Origin: CAYUST01 sp041908765
Lineage (GTDB): Bacteria; Patescibacteriota; Gracilibacteria; Absconditabacterales; Absconditicoccaceae
Direction of reading: 5' to 3'
NCBI GenBank assembly: GCA_041908765.1
Contig: JAYREU010000008.1
Location: 1 to 31,681 of the forward strand
DNA: 31,681 nt
Shown: one piece after another, positions 16,000 to 24,374 of the stretch
Numbering within the stretch: the stretch's first letter is position 1
Layout of the letters: every line of letters begins with the position of its first letter
Program-made: the position numbers and the translations under genes
The notes under the pieces: model-generated
Databases searched by the model: none
The model's input: the letters and a program-made list of their open reading frames with translations, nothing else
What the model was told of the DNA's origin: nothing

Positions 16000-16029
16000 A
16001 AAGCCTGGCGATTCGCCAGGCTTTTTTTT
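16000..16029 (+). terminator. Rho-independent terminator
   Basis: AAGCCTGGCG-ATT-CGCCAGGCTT, a perfect 10-pair stem with an eight-T tail, 25 bases after the stop of the 14945 gene. Confidence 0.95.
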
Positions 16030-16340
16030 CTTTTTGTGCGTCAGTACTCAGTCAAGCACGACATCTCTTGCCACAGGACAAGAGTAGACATATTATTTTT
16101 ATATTGTTGTCATTTATATTGTATTTTCTCTTGCAATGACTGACTATTTCTGTACACACAGTGCAACAAATATAAAATTTTGTCTAGGGTAACACAAGTC
16201 CTCCTTTGAAACACAAGGAAGATACTCGGTTATCCACCATCTCTCCTGATTCAAGGGTTTTGTCTATACAAGACCGCTTGCATTTTGTGTCTAATTTTGT
16301 ATATCAGTTTGTTGTTTTTTTTACCTTTCATTTATACCAG
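16030..16340 (+). promoter_or_regulatory. Promoter and long leader region of tuf/S10 cluster
   Basis: These 311 bases hold no supportable gene. A possible -10 TATAAA lies at 16171-16176 without a clear -35. Downstream, GGTTTTG-TCTATA-CAAGACC (16256-16275) folds into a 7-pair hairpin. The last 40 bases are T-rich (TTTTTTTTACCTTTCATTTA) and have no Shine-Dalgarno. A leader of more than 150 bases before tuf would fit regulation of the ribosomal cluster, which is inference. Confidence 0.45.
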
Positions 16341-17516
16341 ATGACAAAAGTTCACGTTAATGTAGGTACCATTGGTCACGTTGATCATGGTAAGACCACT
16401 ACTACTACCGCTATGGTACAAGTTCTTGCTACTGCAGGCTTGGCTAAACCTCTCAACTTTTCTGATATTGACAAGGCTCCAGAAGAGAGAGAAAGAGGTA
16501 TTACTATTAATACTGCTCACGTAGAGTACGAAAGTGAAACAAGACATTACGCACATATCGATTGCCCAGGCCATGCGGATTACATCAAGAACATGATTGT
16601 AGGTGCTGCACAAATGGATGGTGCTATCTTGGTAGTTTCTGCTCCTGATGGTCCTATGCCTCAGACAAGAGAACATATCTTGTTGGCTAAACAAGTAAAC
16701 GTTCCTAGAATTGTAGTTTTCTTGAACAAATGTGATATGGTTCCTGATGAGGAGATGTTGGAACTCGTAGAAGAAGAAATTAGAGATCTTCTCAAGCAAA
16801 ATGGTTTCCCTGGAGACGAAGTTCCTATTGTTAGAGGTTCTGCATTGCAGGCTCTTGAAAATGCTTCAGACAAAGAAGGTAAAGCAAAATGCATCTGGGA
16901 CTTGCTCAATGCAATCGACACATACGTTCCAGTTCCTGTGAGAGAAACTGACAAATCATTCTTGATGCCTGTAGAAGATGTCTTCTCAATCAAGGGTAGA
17001 GGTACAGTTATCACCGGTAGAATTGAGACAGGTGTTGTCAAAATTGGTGATGAAATCGAAATCGTTGGTTTGGTAGATGAGAAAAAGAAGACTACCGTTA
17101 CTGGAGTAGAAATGTTCCACAAACAATTCGAGAGAGGTGAAGCAGGTATGAACTGTGGATTGCTCTTGAGAGGTATTGAAAAAGAACAAGTAGAGAGAGG
17201 GCAAGTAGTTGCAACTCCTGGTACAGTTACACCTCACAAGAAATTCGAAGCTGAGGTATACGTATTGAAGAAAGAGGAAGGTGGAAGACACACCCCATTT
17301 ATGGGAGGTTACAAACCACAATTCTTCTTCAGAACAACAGACGTTACTGGTGGTGTTCAATTGTTGCCTGGTAGTGAAATGATTATGCCTGGTGACAACG
17401 CGAAAATCAATGTTGAATTGATCTACAAAGTAGCGATGCACGAAGGTTTGAGATTTGCTATTAGAGAAGGAGGAAGAACAGTAGGTGCTGGTGTAGTTAC
17501 TAAAGTATTGGACTAG
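16341..17516 (+). CDS. tuf: Elongation factor Tu
   Basis: EF-Tu carries aminoacyl-tRNA to the ribosome as a GTP complex. The 391-residue protein has the P-loop GHVDHGKT (12-19), switch I RGITINTAH, DCPGHADY (G3), NKCD (G4) and GSAL (G5), followed by the two beta-barrel domains ending GVVTKVLD. ATG 16341 is chosen because it directly precedes the conserved VHVNVGTIGHVDHG; the open frame upstream to 16206 has no EF-Tu similarity. The N-terminal arm is shorter by about six or seven residues than in E. coli, and the P-loop is followed by five threonines (KTTTTTAM). No UGA is used among its many glycines, and AGA dominates for Arg. It heads the ribosomal protein cluster, 54 bases before rpsJ. Confidence 0.98.
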   Translation: MTKVHVNVGTIGHVDHGKTTTTTAMVQVLATAGLAKPLNFSDIDKAPEERERGITINTAHVEYESETRHYAHIDCPGHADYIKNMIVGAAQMDGAILVVSAPDGPMPQTREHILLAKQVNVPRIVVFLNKCDMVPDEEMLELVEEEIRDLLKQNGFPGDEVPIVRGSALQALENASDKEGKAKCIWDLLNAIDTYVPVPVRETDKSFLMPVEDVFSIKGRGTVITGRIETGVVKIGDEIEIVGLVDEKKKTTVTGVEMFHKQFERGEAGMNCGLLLRGIEKEQVERGQVVATPGTVTPHKKFEAEVYVLKKEEGGRHTPFMGGYKPQFFFRTTDVTGGVQLLPGSEMIMPGDNAKINVELIYKVAMHEGLRFAIREGGRTVGAGVVTKVLD

Positions 17517-17570
17517 TTTCTAGTGTGACTCCCTAGTATATTGTATTTTATTTGCTAGTTCCGGTGTTGT

Positions 17571-17894
17571 ATGCAAGCTAAAAAAGACTCACCAAAGTTG
17601 AGAATAAAATTGAAAAGTTATGATCTCAAGATGCTTGAGAATTCTATTACCAAGATTTTGGGATTGTTAGTGAAGTCAGGTGCAACCGTCAAAGGACCTA
17701 TTCCTTTGCCCAAGCAAAACAAGGCTTTCACAGTCCTCAAAGCTCACTTCGTCTACAAAGACGCGAGAGATCAATACGAAAGAATTACCTATACGAGATT
17801 GCTCGATGTGGTAGAAACAGGTAGCAAGACCGTAGAGTACTTACAGAATCTTTCGATTCCTGTAGGTGTATCAGTTGAAGTGAGACTTTACTAA
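17571..17894 (+). CDS. rpsJ: 30S ribosomal protein S10
   Basis: S10 (uS10) sits in the head of the 30S subunit and in many bacteria also works in transcription antitermination with NusB. The 107-residue protein has the family pattern RIKLKSYD, then GPIPLP and the C-terminal IPVGVSVEVRLY. There is a short extra N-terminus (MQAKKDSPK). It follows tuf by 54 bases; the spacer holds TTTTATTT 17 bases before ATG and no Shine-Dalgarno. It is followed by a perfect palindrome before rplC. No UGA codon. Confidence 0.97.
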   Translation: MQAKKDSPKLRIKLKSYDLKMLENSITKILGLLVKSGATVKGPIPLPKQNKAFTVLKAHFVYKDARDQYERITYTRLLDVVETGSKTVEYLQNLSIPVGVSVEVRLY

Positions 17895-17898
17895 ATAT

Positions 17899-17917
17899 AG
17901 TACACAATTTGTGTACT
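17899..17917 (+). promoter_or_regulatory. Perfect palindrome between rpsJ and rplC
   Basis: AGTACACAATTTGTGTACT is a 9+1+9 perfect palindrome just after the rpsJ stop, in one of the longest spacers of the cluster (60 bases). It has no T-run right after it, so a processing site, attenuator or protein site is more likely than a strong terminator. Confidence 0.5.
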
Positions 17918-17954
17918 TACAGAATACTGTTCCTTTATTTTTCACAACGGTAAG

Positions 17955-18560
17955 ATGGTACGTGTGTGATTGGTCGCTAAAAAACGCGAAATGACCAGAC
18001 TACGAAAGGATGAAAAATATGTTCCTGTCACGTTGTTGACGTTTCCTGCACAAGAAGTAGTTAGAATCAAAACAGTGGAAAAAGATGGATATAGCGCAGT
18101 GGTGGTAGGTGTTGGTAAAAAAGAGCTTCCCAACAAACTCAAAGGCATCAAAATTGCTTACAAGCACCAATGCGAATTCCATATGGATCCAGCAACTGCT
18201 GCGACATTGACTCCCGGTAGTGCATTGACTCCCGAACTTTTGGTTGATATCACTACTATTAGTGTGGCTGGTATTTCCAAATGAAAAGGATTTCAAGGTG
18301 CTATGAAGAGACACAACTTCGCAGGTGGACCCAAAACCCATGGTTCTAAATTCCATAGAGGTCTAGGATCTACAGGTAATAGAAAACCAAGAAGAACCAA
18401 CAAAAATCAACCGATGGCTGGACATATGGGAAGTGATTTGATCACCCTCAAAAACGTGACGCTCGTAGATCGTTTTGTGGTCAATGGTGAAGTTGTAGTT
18501 GCGTGCCGTGGATCACTTCCGGGTAGTGCTGCTGGATACCTGCACGTTAGTGCTGTTTAG
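17955..18560 (+). CDS. rplC: 50S ribosomal protein L3
   Basis: L3 (uL3) is an early assembly protein near the peptidyl transferase centre. The full 201-residue protein requires UGA=Gly at codon 5 (MVRV-G-LVAKKREMTRL, matching the MxGLxGxKxGMT start of L3) and codon 110 (SK-G-KGFQGAMKRH, the conserved GKGFQG segment). The loop GGPKTHGSKFHRGLGSTG, which reaches the catalytic centre, is intact. TTTATTT lies 14 bases before ATG. The ATG at 17955 is fixed by the conserved N-terminus. Confidence 0.97.
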
Positions 18561-18581
18561 TTTGTTTATATACGTTCGAGT

Positions 18582-19223
18582 ATGAGTTACGAATTAGCAA
18601 TTATGAATATGGCAGGCAAAGTGGTCAAAAAAAGAGCACTTGCTGAAAGTATTTTTGCGGTTGAAAGTATCAATGAAGCACTCTTGCATCAATATATTGT
18701 TATGTACTTGGCAAACCAACGTGTCGCTATTGCTCACACCAAAACGAGAGCAGAAGTGAGAGGTTCTGGTAAAAAATTGTACAAACAAAAAGGATCAGGA
18801 CGTGCGAGAGTAGGTGAGGCAGCTTCTCCTATCAGAAAAGGAGGAGGTGTTGCATTCGGTCCGAGAAGCAATGCAAATTTTTCTCAGACTATGCCCAAGA
18901 AAATGAAGAGACAGGCGCTTACCCATGCATTGAGTCTCAAGGCAAGGGATACACAACTTTTAGGTTTGGATACCTTCTCGGTTGAAAAACCACAAACTAA
19001 AGTTGCTGCACAAACGCTTTCGGCTTTGGGGGTTGGTACCAAGAAAGTCTTGTTTGTACTCCCTGATATGGACGCAAACACCCTCTATTCATTTAGAAAT
19101 ATTCCTACCGTTACGACGGTCAATGTTCGTCAGCTCAATCCATATCAAATATTGACCCATCATACAGTTATCTTCTTGGATGGTGCGATTGATGCTCTCG
19201 AATCACATGTTTTATCTGCGTAG
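18582..19223 (+). CDS. rplD: 50S ribosomal protein L4
   Basis: L4 (uL4) binds 23S rRNA domain I and lines the exit tunnel; in E. coli it represses its own operon. 213 residues with the extended loop KLYKQKGSGRARVGEAASP and the GGGVAFGP motif, both hallmarks of L4. The C-terminal part ends LDGAIDALESH. TTTGTTT lies 14 bases before ATG. It starts 21 bases after rplC and precedes rplW by 12 bases, so the three are cotranscribed. No UGA codon. Confidence 0.96.
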   Translation: MSYELAIMNMAGKVVKKRALAESIFAVESINEALLHQYIVMYLANQRVAIAHTKTRAEVRGSGKKLYKQKGSGRARVGEAASPIRKGGGVAFGPRSNANFSQTMPKKMKRQALTHALSLKARDTQLLGLDTFSVEKPQTKVAAQTLSALGVGTKKVLFVLPDMDANTLYSFRNIPTVTTVNVRQLNPYQILTHHTVIFLDGAIDALESHVLSA

Positions 19224-19235
19224 TTATTAGGTAGT

Positions 19236-19577
19236 ATGGTATTCAAGGATATACTCAGAAGTAGAGCAAAAAAATCGACGAGTGTCACCGCTCTCAAAAC
19301 ATTGCACCCTACGCAAATCATCGGCAAGCCGTTGATTACGGAGAAGGCATACAAACAGGTCGAGCAATTGCGTACGTATTCATTTATGGTACACGATTCA
19401 GCTACCAAAAATGATGTAAAACAAGCATTAGCGTTCTTGTATAATGTTGTTCCTACGTCTGTGCGTGTTGTACATGTTCCCTACAAAGGAAGAACACAAA
19501 GAAAACTCGTCAGAAGAGCCGGCAAAAAAGTATTCGTCACGCTCAAAGAAGGAGATAAAATAGAGTTAGCTAGTTAA
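19236..19577 (+). CDS. rplW: 50S ribosomal protein L23
   Basis: L23 (uL23) lies at the exit tunnel and is a docking site for SRP and trigger factor. 113 residues with the core pattern PLITEKAYKQ, YSFMVHDSATKNDVKQA and VRVVHVPYKGRTQRKL. The N-terminus is longer than in E. coli by about 20 residues (MVFKDILRSRAKKSTSV). The 12-base gap to rplD is too short for the T-rich box seen before most cluster genes. Confidence 0.95.
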   Translation: MVFKDILRSRAKKSTSVTALKTLHPTQIIGKPLITEKAYKQVEQLRTYSFMVHDSATKNDVKQALAFLYNVVPTSVRVVHVPYKGRTQRKLVRRAGKKVFVTLKEGDKIELAS

Positions 19578-19602
19578 TTTACTTTTGTTTTTGCGTTAGA
19601 CT

Positions 19603-20454
19603 ATGGCAACCAAATCGTATGTTCCATATACCCCCTCAAGACGTTTTATGACCGGCTATGATTTTAGCGATCTTACCGTAAGTAAACCTCAAAAGGGTTT
19701 GACAGAGTTTATCAAATCTTCTGCTGGTAGAAACAGCGCAGGTAGAGTAACTATCAGACATAGAGGAGGAGGACACAAGAGATTATATAGAATTGTGGAC
19801 TTCAGGGAATATGATAAATTGAATATTCCAGCCAAAGTAGAAACCGTCGAGTATGATCCACATAGAACATGTAGAATTGTCCTCGTCTGTTATGCGGATG
19901 GTGAGAGAAGATATAAGCTCGCATGGAAAAACTGTTCGGTTGGTCAAACCATCATTTGTGGAGACACTGGTGAATTGACTCCTGGTAATAGAAAACAACT
20001 CAAAGATATACCTGATGGCTTTTCTATCTACAACTTGGAGGTGACTCCCATGACCAAAGGTAAACTCATCAAATCAGCAGGTACTTTTGCTACTATCTCA
20101 GGTAAAGACGCGGTACACAATATCGTTTATGTGAAATTGCCTTCTGGAGAGGTGAGAAAGTTCCATGAAAATTGTTGGGCAACGATTGGTGTAGTAGGTA
20201 ATGAAGAACACAAGAATATTGTCCTTGGAAAAGCTGGGCGTATGAGATGGATGGGAAGAAGACCGGTTGTCCTTGGTAAATCTATGAACCCGGTTGATCA
20301 TCCACACGGTGGTGGTGAGGGACATACAGGTATTGGTCTTCGTTATCCCAAATCATTCGCTGGTATTCCTGTTCCTGTTGGCAAGAGAACGAGAAATAAG
20401 AAATGGTCAGATAGATTCATTGTTTCAAGAAGAAAGACCAAGTTTAGTTCATAG
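19603..20454 (+). CDS. rplB: 50S ribosomal protein L2
   Basis: L2 (uL2) is essential for subunit joining and peptidyl transfer. 283 residues with the RNA-binding RHRGGGHKRLYR segment, the SAGTFATISGKD region and the diagnostic MNPVDHPHGGGEGHTG loop containing the histidine important for activity, then GKRTRNKKWSDRFIV. Length fits the family. TTTTGTTTTT lies 10 bases before ATG. No UGA codon, in spite of more than 30 glycines, in line with strong expression. Confidence 0.98.
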   Translation: MATKSYVPYTPSRRFMTGYDFSDLTVSKPQKGLTEFIKSSAGRNSAGRVTIRHRGGGHKRLYRIVDFREYDKLNIPAKVETVEYDPHRTCRIVLVCYADGERRYKLAWKNCSVGQTIICGDTGELTPGNRKQLKDIPDGFSIYNLEVTPMTKGKLIKSAGTFATISGKDAVHNIVYVKLPSGEVRKFHENCWATIGVVGNEEHKNIVLGKAGRMRWMGRRPVVLGKSMNPVDHPHGGGEGHTGIGLRYPKSFAGIPVPVGKRTRNKKWSDRFIVSRRKTKFSS

Positions 20455-20480
20455 CTTTTATTTATCGTTATTGATTACTC

Positions 20481-20738
20481 ATGGCTCGCTCGCTCAAAAA
20501 AGGATTCTGGATCCATCCTAAGCTCCTCAAGAAAGTTGAGAATATGAATCAGTCGGGAGACAAAAAAATTGTCAAAGTATGGGACAGAGCATCACATGTG
20601 ATTCCTACTATGGTTGGCTTCACATTCGCTGTACACAATGGCAAACAATTCGTGAGCGTCTATGTCACTGAAGAAATGATTTGACACAGGCTCGGTGAAT
20701 TTGTTCCTACCAGAACATTTAGAGGACATCCATTCTAA
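20481..20738 (+). CDS. rpsS: 30S ribosomal protein S19
   Basis: S19 (uS19) lies in the 30S head and contacts the A-site finger. The 85-residue protein reads through one UGA at codon 68 as Gly: EEMI-G-HRLGEFVPTRTF, where the family has MVGHKLGEFAPTRTF. This is one of the clearest single proofs of the code. The N-terminus MARSLKKGFWIHPKLL and the central VWDRASHVIPTMVGFTFAVHNGK are typical. TTTATTT lies 17 bases before ATG. Confidence 0.97.
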
Positions 20739-20786
20739 ATCTTGTTACTCAATTATTACCGTTTTATTCTGCTTAATCGTTAGTCT

Positions 20787-21128
20787 ATGAGCGCCAAAAG
20801 TATGACAGCAGTACTCATGTACGCTTTGAGTTCCGAAAGGAAACTCTCAGTAGTAGCAAATATGATCAAAGGCAAACCCGTTGATCACGTCTTGATGATG
20901 TTACAATATTTGCCAAAGAAGGCTGCAAAAATTCTCTTCAAAGTCGTAAAATCTGCATCTGCAAATGCAAAGCATAATCTGCAAATCGATACCTCATCTT
21001 TGCATGTTGCTCGTGTTGATATTGGCAAAGGACCTACAATCAAGAGAGTAAGACCGGTAGGAAGATCAAGAATGCATGGATATGTCAAACAGAGATCATT
21101 CGTGAGAGTTGTTTTAGATACTAAATAA
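20787..21128 (+). CDS. rplV: 50S ribosomal protein L22
   Basis: L22 (uL22) lines the exit tunnel with a long beta hairpin. 113 residues: SSERKLSVVANMIKGKPVD at the N-terminal helix, ASANAKHNLQID in the core and the hairpin RVDIGKGPTIKRVRPVGRSR, which is the tunnel loop. TTTTATT lies 18 bases before ATG. It is followed by rpsC after only 4 bases, as in most bacteria. No UGA codon. Confidence 0.97.
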   Translation: MSAKSMTAVLMYALSSERKLSVVANMIKGKPVDHVLMMLQYLPKKAAKILFKVVKSASANAKHNLQIDTSSLHVARVDIGKGPTIKRVRPVGRSRMHGYVKQRSFVRVVLDTK

Positions 21129-21132
21129 TCGT

Positions 21133-21798
21133 ATGGGACAGAAGGTTGACCCTAGAGGGTTTAGAGTAGGTGTGATGCAGCCGTGGCCATGTGAATGGTA
21201 TGCTGTTACTCAAAAGCAAGGCGCACAATTCTTTGTAGAGGATATCAAAATCAGAGAACTTATTGAGAAGGTCTATCCAAGGGCTGGTATCAGCAAGGTA
21301 GTGATTAGAAAATCTGACAAAGAAGGTGAAGTCATGATCTTTGGAGCGAAGCCAGCTACGATTATTGGTAAAGATGGCAAGAAATTATCAGATTTCGAAG
21401 CAACACTTACCAAAATGTACAACAAGCCATACAAGATTGTGGTCAAGGAAATTAAAGTTCCAGAACTCTCAGCCAAAATCATGAGTGAGTTCACTGCTGT
21501 ACAACTCGAGAGTAGAATGCCTTTCAGAAGAGTTGCTAAGGGTGTTATTCAAAAGATTATGGAAAAGGGGGCTATCTGAGCAAAGATACAAATCGGTGGT
21601 AGATTGGGAGGAGTAGATCTTTCAAGAACTGAGAAGTTCACCGAAGGAAGAGTTCCTCTCCAGACATTGAGAGCTGATATTGATTATCATTACACAACAG
21701 CGCTGACGAAATATGGTATCTTGGGTATCAAAGTATGGATCTGTAAGGGAGAGAATGTAAAAATCTCTCAAAGAAAAACTGCTATGGACAAAATTTAA
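21133..21798 (+). CDS. rpsC: 30S ribosomal protein S3
   Basis: S3 (uS3) surrounds the mRNA entry tunnel. 221 residues with one UGA=Gly at codon 149 (KGAI-G-AKIQIGGRLGG, where the family has GAKGIKIQ). The KH domain motif is visible (PATIIGKDGKKL, GxxG), and the C-terminal domain has RTEKFTEGRVPLQTLRADIDY and VKVWICKGE. It starts 4 bases after rplV, with no room for a separate initiation region, so translational coupling is likely. Confidence 0.97.
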
Positions 21799-21829
21799 CT
21801 GTTAGATTTTACTTATTTGGTTACCAGTC

Positions 21830-22252
21830 ATGGTGTTATTGGCTCCCAACAAATGGAAACATAGAAAACAATTTAGAGGTAGAGTTACCGGTAAAGCTCA
21901 AAGAGGTAACCGTGTTTCATTCGGCGAATTCGGAATGAAAGCAACCTCTGGTGGTTATGTTACCAACAGACAACTCGAGGCTGCTAGAAAAGTAATTGTG
22001 AGAATTACGAGAAAAGTTGGTAAAGTATGGATGAGAGTTTTCCCGGATCTTCCCTATACCAAAAAGGCCCTTGAAATGCCGATGGGTAGTGGAAAGGGAG
22101 ATGTGTCTACCTATAGAGTAAGAGTTCATCCAGGAAGAGTATTATTTGAAATCAGTGGTGTAGCGAAAGAGGAGGCTGAAAAAGTATTGATGCAAGCTGG
22201 ATACAAGCTTCCGGTCAAAGTGAGTCTCGTCGGAAGAGACGAAGTAAATTAG
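21830..22252 (+). CDS. rplP: 50S ribosomal protein L16
   Basis: L16 (uL16) helps position tRNA at the A and P sites. 140 residues with an N-terminus MVLLAPNKWKHRKQFRGR instead of the more common MLMPKRTKYRK, the family's GNRVSFGEFGMKATSGGYVTNRQLEAARKVI region, and the MPMGSGKGDVSTYRVRVHPGRVLFEISGV motif parts (KPxxxRMGxGKG type). TTTTACTTATTT lies 11 bases before ATG. No UGA codon. Confidence 0.97.
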   Translation: MVLLAPNKWKHRKQFRGRVTGKAQRGNRVSFGEFGMKATSGGYVTNRQLEAARKVIVRITRKVGKVWMRVFPDLPYTKKALEMPMGSGKGDVSTYRVRVHPGRVLFEISGVAKEEAEKVLMQAGYKLPVKVSLVGRDEVN

Positions 22253-22277
22253 TTTTTATTGTGCTTAAGTTACTCCA

Positions 22278-22493
22278 ATGGCAAAGAAAGTTAAGGATCT
22301 CAGTGCTGCTTCCCTCAAAGGAGAATCTTCCAAAGAGTTGGTCAAAGCAAGAAATACCCTTAGAAAGGAGTTGTATGACTACAAACTCAAGAATAGTCTC
22401 AAAGGACTTACACAAACGCACCTTATTCGTAAGACCAGGAAGGCAATTGCAAGAACATCTACTGTTTTGAGACAGAAAACATTGTCAGCATAG
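22278..22493 (+). CDS. rpmC: 50S ribosomal protein L29
   Basis: L29 (uL29) is a small two-helix protein at the exit tunnel next to L23. 71 residues, nearly all helical: KDLSAASLKGESSKELVKAR, then LRKELYDYKLKNSL and HLIRKTRKAIARTSTVLRQK, the typical IRRxIARxxTxL end. TTTTTATT lies 17 bases before ATG. Position between rplP and rpsQ confirms the call. No UGA codon. Confidence 0.94.
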   Translation: MAKKVKDLSAASLKGESSKELVKARNTLRKELYDYKLKNSLKGLTQTHLIRKTRKAIARTSTVLRQKTLSA

Positions 22494-22520
22494 TTTTACT
22501 TTGTTTGTTTAGGTACCATC

Positions 22521-22775
22521 ATGGTTATTATCGGAGATAAAAATATCAAGGAGTTGATTGGCAAAGTGGTTAGCACCAAAATGCAAAACTCTATTGTGGT
22601 TGAAGTAGAAAGAGTAAACGTCCATCCTCTCTACAAAAAAAGATATACCGTCAAAAAGAAATATTATGCACACGATGCAGAAAGTGTAGCTCAGGAGGGA
22701 CAGATGGTCAAGATTCAAGAGACGAGACCAATCAGCAAACTCAAAAGATGGAGATTGATAGAAGTAATAGCATAA
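22521..22775 (+). CDS. rpsQ: 30S ribosomal protein S17
   Basis: S17 (uS17) is a primary 16S-binding protein with an OB fold. 84 residues with KVVSTKMQNSIVVEVERV near the N-terminus, HPLYKKRYTVKKKYYAHD in the middle and VKIQETRPISKLKRWRLIEV at the C-terminus, all family hallmarks (GxVxSxKMxKTxVV, IxExRPLSKxKxWxL). A T-rich run precedes the ATG by about 10 bases. No UGA codon. Confidence 0.96.
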   Translation: MVIIGDKNIKELIGKVVSTKMQNSIVVEVERVNVHPLYKKRYTVKKKYYAHDAESVAQEGQMVKIQETRPISKLKRWRLIEVIA

Positions 22776-22799
22776 TTTTATTTTGTGAGTTAACGTATA

Positions 22800-23165
22800 A
22801 TGTTACAGACCGAGTCAATGGTGGTTGTGGCTGACAACACATGAGCAACTACCGCCAAAATCATTAGAGTCCTCAAAGGATCACAAAACAACGCTGCTAC
22901 TGTCGGAGATAAAGTTGTAGTTGCTATCAAGACAGCTAGACCTGGTGGTCAGATTGAAAAAGGCTCTGTGTCTTGGGCAGTTGTCGTGAGAGTGAGAAAG
23001 GAGATTGCTAGAAAAGATGGTACCTATATTCGTTTTGAGGATAATGCAGTAGCATTGATCAACAAATCTGAAGATCCTATCGGCAAGAGAATTTTCTGAC
23101 CCGTTGCCAAAGAAGTCAGAGTTCGCTACAAAAAGTTGGCAAATATGGCAGAGGAAATTATATAG
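22800..23165 (+). CDS. rplN: 50S ribosomal protein L14
   Basis: L14 (uL14) forms intersubunit bridges and is nearly invariant in bacteria. The 121-residue protein appears only when UGA is read as Gly: codon 15 in VADNT-G-ATTAKIIRVLKG and codon 100 in GKRIF-G-PVAKEVR. Both sites are invariant glycines in L14 (ADNTGA, RIFGPV). With the standard code the gene is cut into three pieces. The core VGDKVVVAIKTARPGG and the DNAVALIN region are typical. TTTATTTT lies 15 bases before ATG. Confidence 0.98.
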
Positions 23166-23200
23166 AGAGTTACTATCATATTTATTTTGCGATTTATGGG

Positions 23201-23494
23201 ATGAAGAAAATTAAATCAGGAGATTCTGTACAGGTAATTGCCGGCGCCAACAAAGGTACCGTTGCTACGGTGATGCATGTACATGGCGATTACGTTTTGC
23301 TCAAGGACGTAAATATGCGCAAGAAGGCAGTCAAAGGACAATGATTTGTGGAAAAACCAGGCCCTGTCCATATCTCAAATGTCATGCTTTATGATGCAAA
23401 ATCCAAGAAACCATCGAGAATCAAAATTACCGTAGAGAAGGATAAGAAAACAAGAATATATAAAACTTCTCAACAGCCTGTTTTAGCTGCATAA
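23201..23494 (+). CDS. rplX: 50S ribosomal protein L24
   Basis: L24 (uL24) starts 50S assembly and sits near the tunnel exit. 97 residues with one UGA=Gly at codon 48 (VKGQ-G-FVEKPGPVHISNVML, where the family has G-G-I-x-E-K-E-x-P-I-H-x-S-N-V). The N-terminal KOW motif is KSGDSVQVIAGANKGTVATV. TTTATTTT lies 12 bases before ATG. Its TAA overlaps the ATG of rplE by one base (TAATG), pointing to translational coupling. Confidence 0.96.
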
Positions 23495-24048
23495 TGCTCC
23501 AAGTGATGACTACGTATGAAACATTCAAGAAGACCGGTAGAGTCGCCCTCCAAAAGAAACTAGAGAAAAAAAATATACACCAAGTGCCTGTACTCGACAA
23601 AGTAGTAGTGGCAATGGGTATTGGTTCTCTAGCTACGAGAAAAGGGGTGAAAGATTTTAGTGATCTGGAGAGTAACTTGATGGCTATCACTGGCCAGAAA
23701 CCACAACTCATCAAATCTCGTAAATCTATCTCCAACTTCAAACTGAGAGAGGATATGCCCGTTATGTTGAGAGTGACTTTGAGAGGAAAGAAAGCGTACG
23801 ACTTTGTTGAAAGACTAAGAACATACGTTCTTCCGAGATTGAGAGATTTTGCAGGATTGGTAGGAAGAAAATTTGATGGTAAAGGAAATTATTCAGTTGG
23901 TTTCCCCAATCTAGTTATCTTCCCAGAGATTATGCCTGAGCAAATTACCACTCCTATGGGAGTACAAATCACCTTCAGTACAACAGCAGATACAGACGCA
24001 GACGCAAAAGCGCTTTTGCAATCATTGGGAATTATATTTCATCAGTAA
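23494..24048 (+). CDS. rplE: 50S ribosomal protein L5
   Basis: L5 (uL5) binds 5S rRNA and contacts the P-site tRNA. 184 residues from ATG 23494, or 180 from the in-frame ATG 23506 (MTTYETFKKTG); the first overlaps the rplX stop as TAATG. Family motifs are VPVLDKVVVAMGIGSLA, TGQKPQLIKSRKSISNFKLR, GKKAYDFVERLRTYVLPRLRDF, SVGFPNLVIFPEI and GVQITFSTTADTDADAKALL. No UGA codon, though codon bias is otherwise like its neighbours. Confidence 0.97.
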   Translation: MLQVMTTYETFKKTGRVALQKKLEKKNIHQVPVLDKVVVAMGIGSLATRKGVKDFSDLESNLMAITGQKPQLIKSRKSISNFKLREDMPVMLRVTLRGKKAYDFVERLRTYVLPRLRDFAGLVGRKFDGKGNYSVGFPNLVIFPEIMPEQITTPMGVQITFSTTADTDADAKALLQSLGIIFHQ

Positions 24049-24084
24049 GAATTTGTCCACGTTTTATTTGATTGTGTTTCATTC

Positions 24085-24345
24085 ATGGCGAGAAAAGCAT
24101 TGATGGTCAAACAAGAGAGACTTGCTCAGCAGAGACAAAAATACTACGAAATGGTAAAAGAAGCCAAAGCTGCTGGCAAACCAACTCCTACACTCAAAGG
24201 GTATCAACCTTGTAAGTTCTACAATAGATGCGGAACTACAGGTAAGGTAAGAGGATATATGAGAGAGTTTGGCGTAAGTAGACAAGCATTTAGAAGACAT
24301 GCTAGACAAGGGGTAATTATGGGATTGAGAAAAGCTAGCTGGTAG
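24085..24345 (+). CDS. rpsN: 30S ribosomal protein S14, zinc-independent type
   Basis: S14 (uS14) assembles late in the 30S head. 86 residues with the pattern FYNRCGTTGKVRGYMREFGVSRQAF and the C-terminal MGLRKASW. The zinc-ribbon CxxC pairs of the short form are absent, and only two Cys are seen (PCKF, NRCG), so this belongs to the Cys-poor form, though it is shorter than the 101-residue E. coli protein. TTTTATTT lies 15 bases before ATG. No UGA codon. Confidence 0.95.
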   Translation: MARKALMVKQERLAQQRQKYYEMVKEAKAAGKPTPTLKGYQPCKFYNRCGTTGKVRGYMREFGVSRQAFRRHARQGVIMGLRKASW

Positions 24346-24374
24346 TAGTTTCCTTTATTTTTTATGGTTTCGTG

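Noticed and set aside
16206..16340. N-terminal extension of EF-Tu
   Set aside because: The extension has no EF-Tu similarity and the conserved protein begins right at ATG 16341. The region is better read as a leader.
22800..23165. UGA as tryptophan (code 4) or selenocysteine
   Set aside because: The positions align with invariant Gly, UGG is used for Trp throughout, and Sec would not occur dozens of times in ribosomal and housekeeping proteins.
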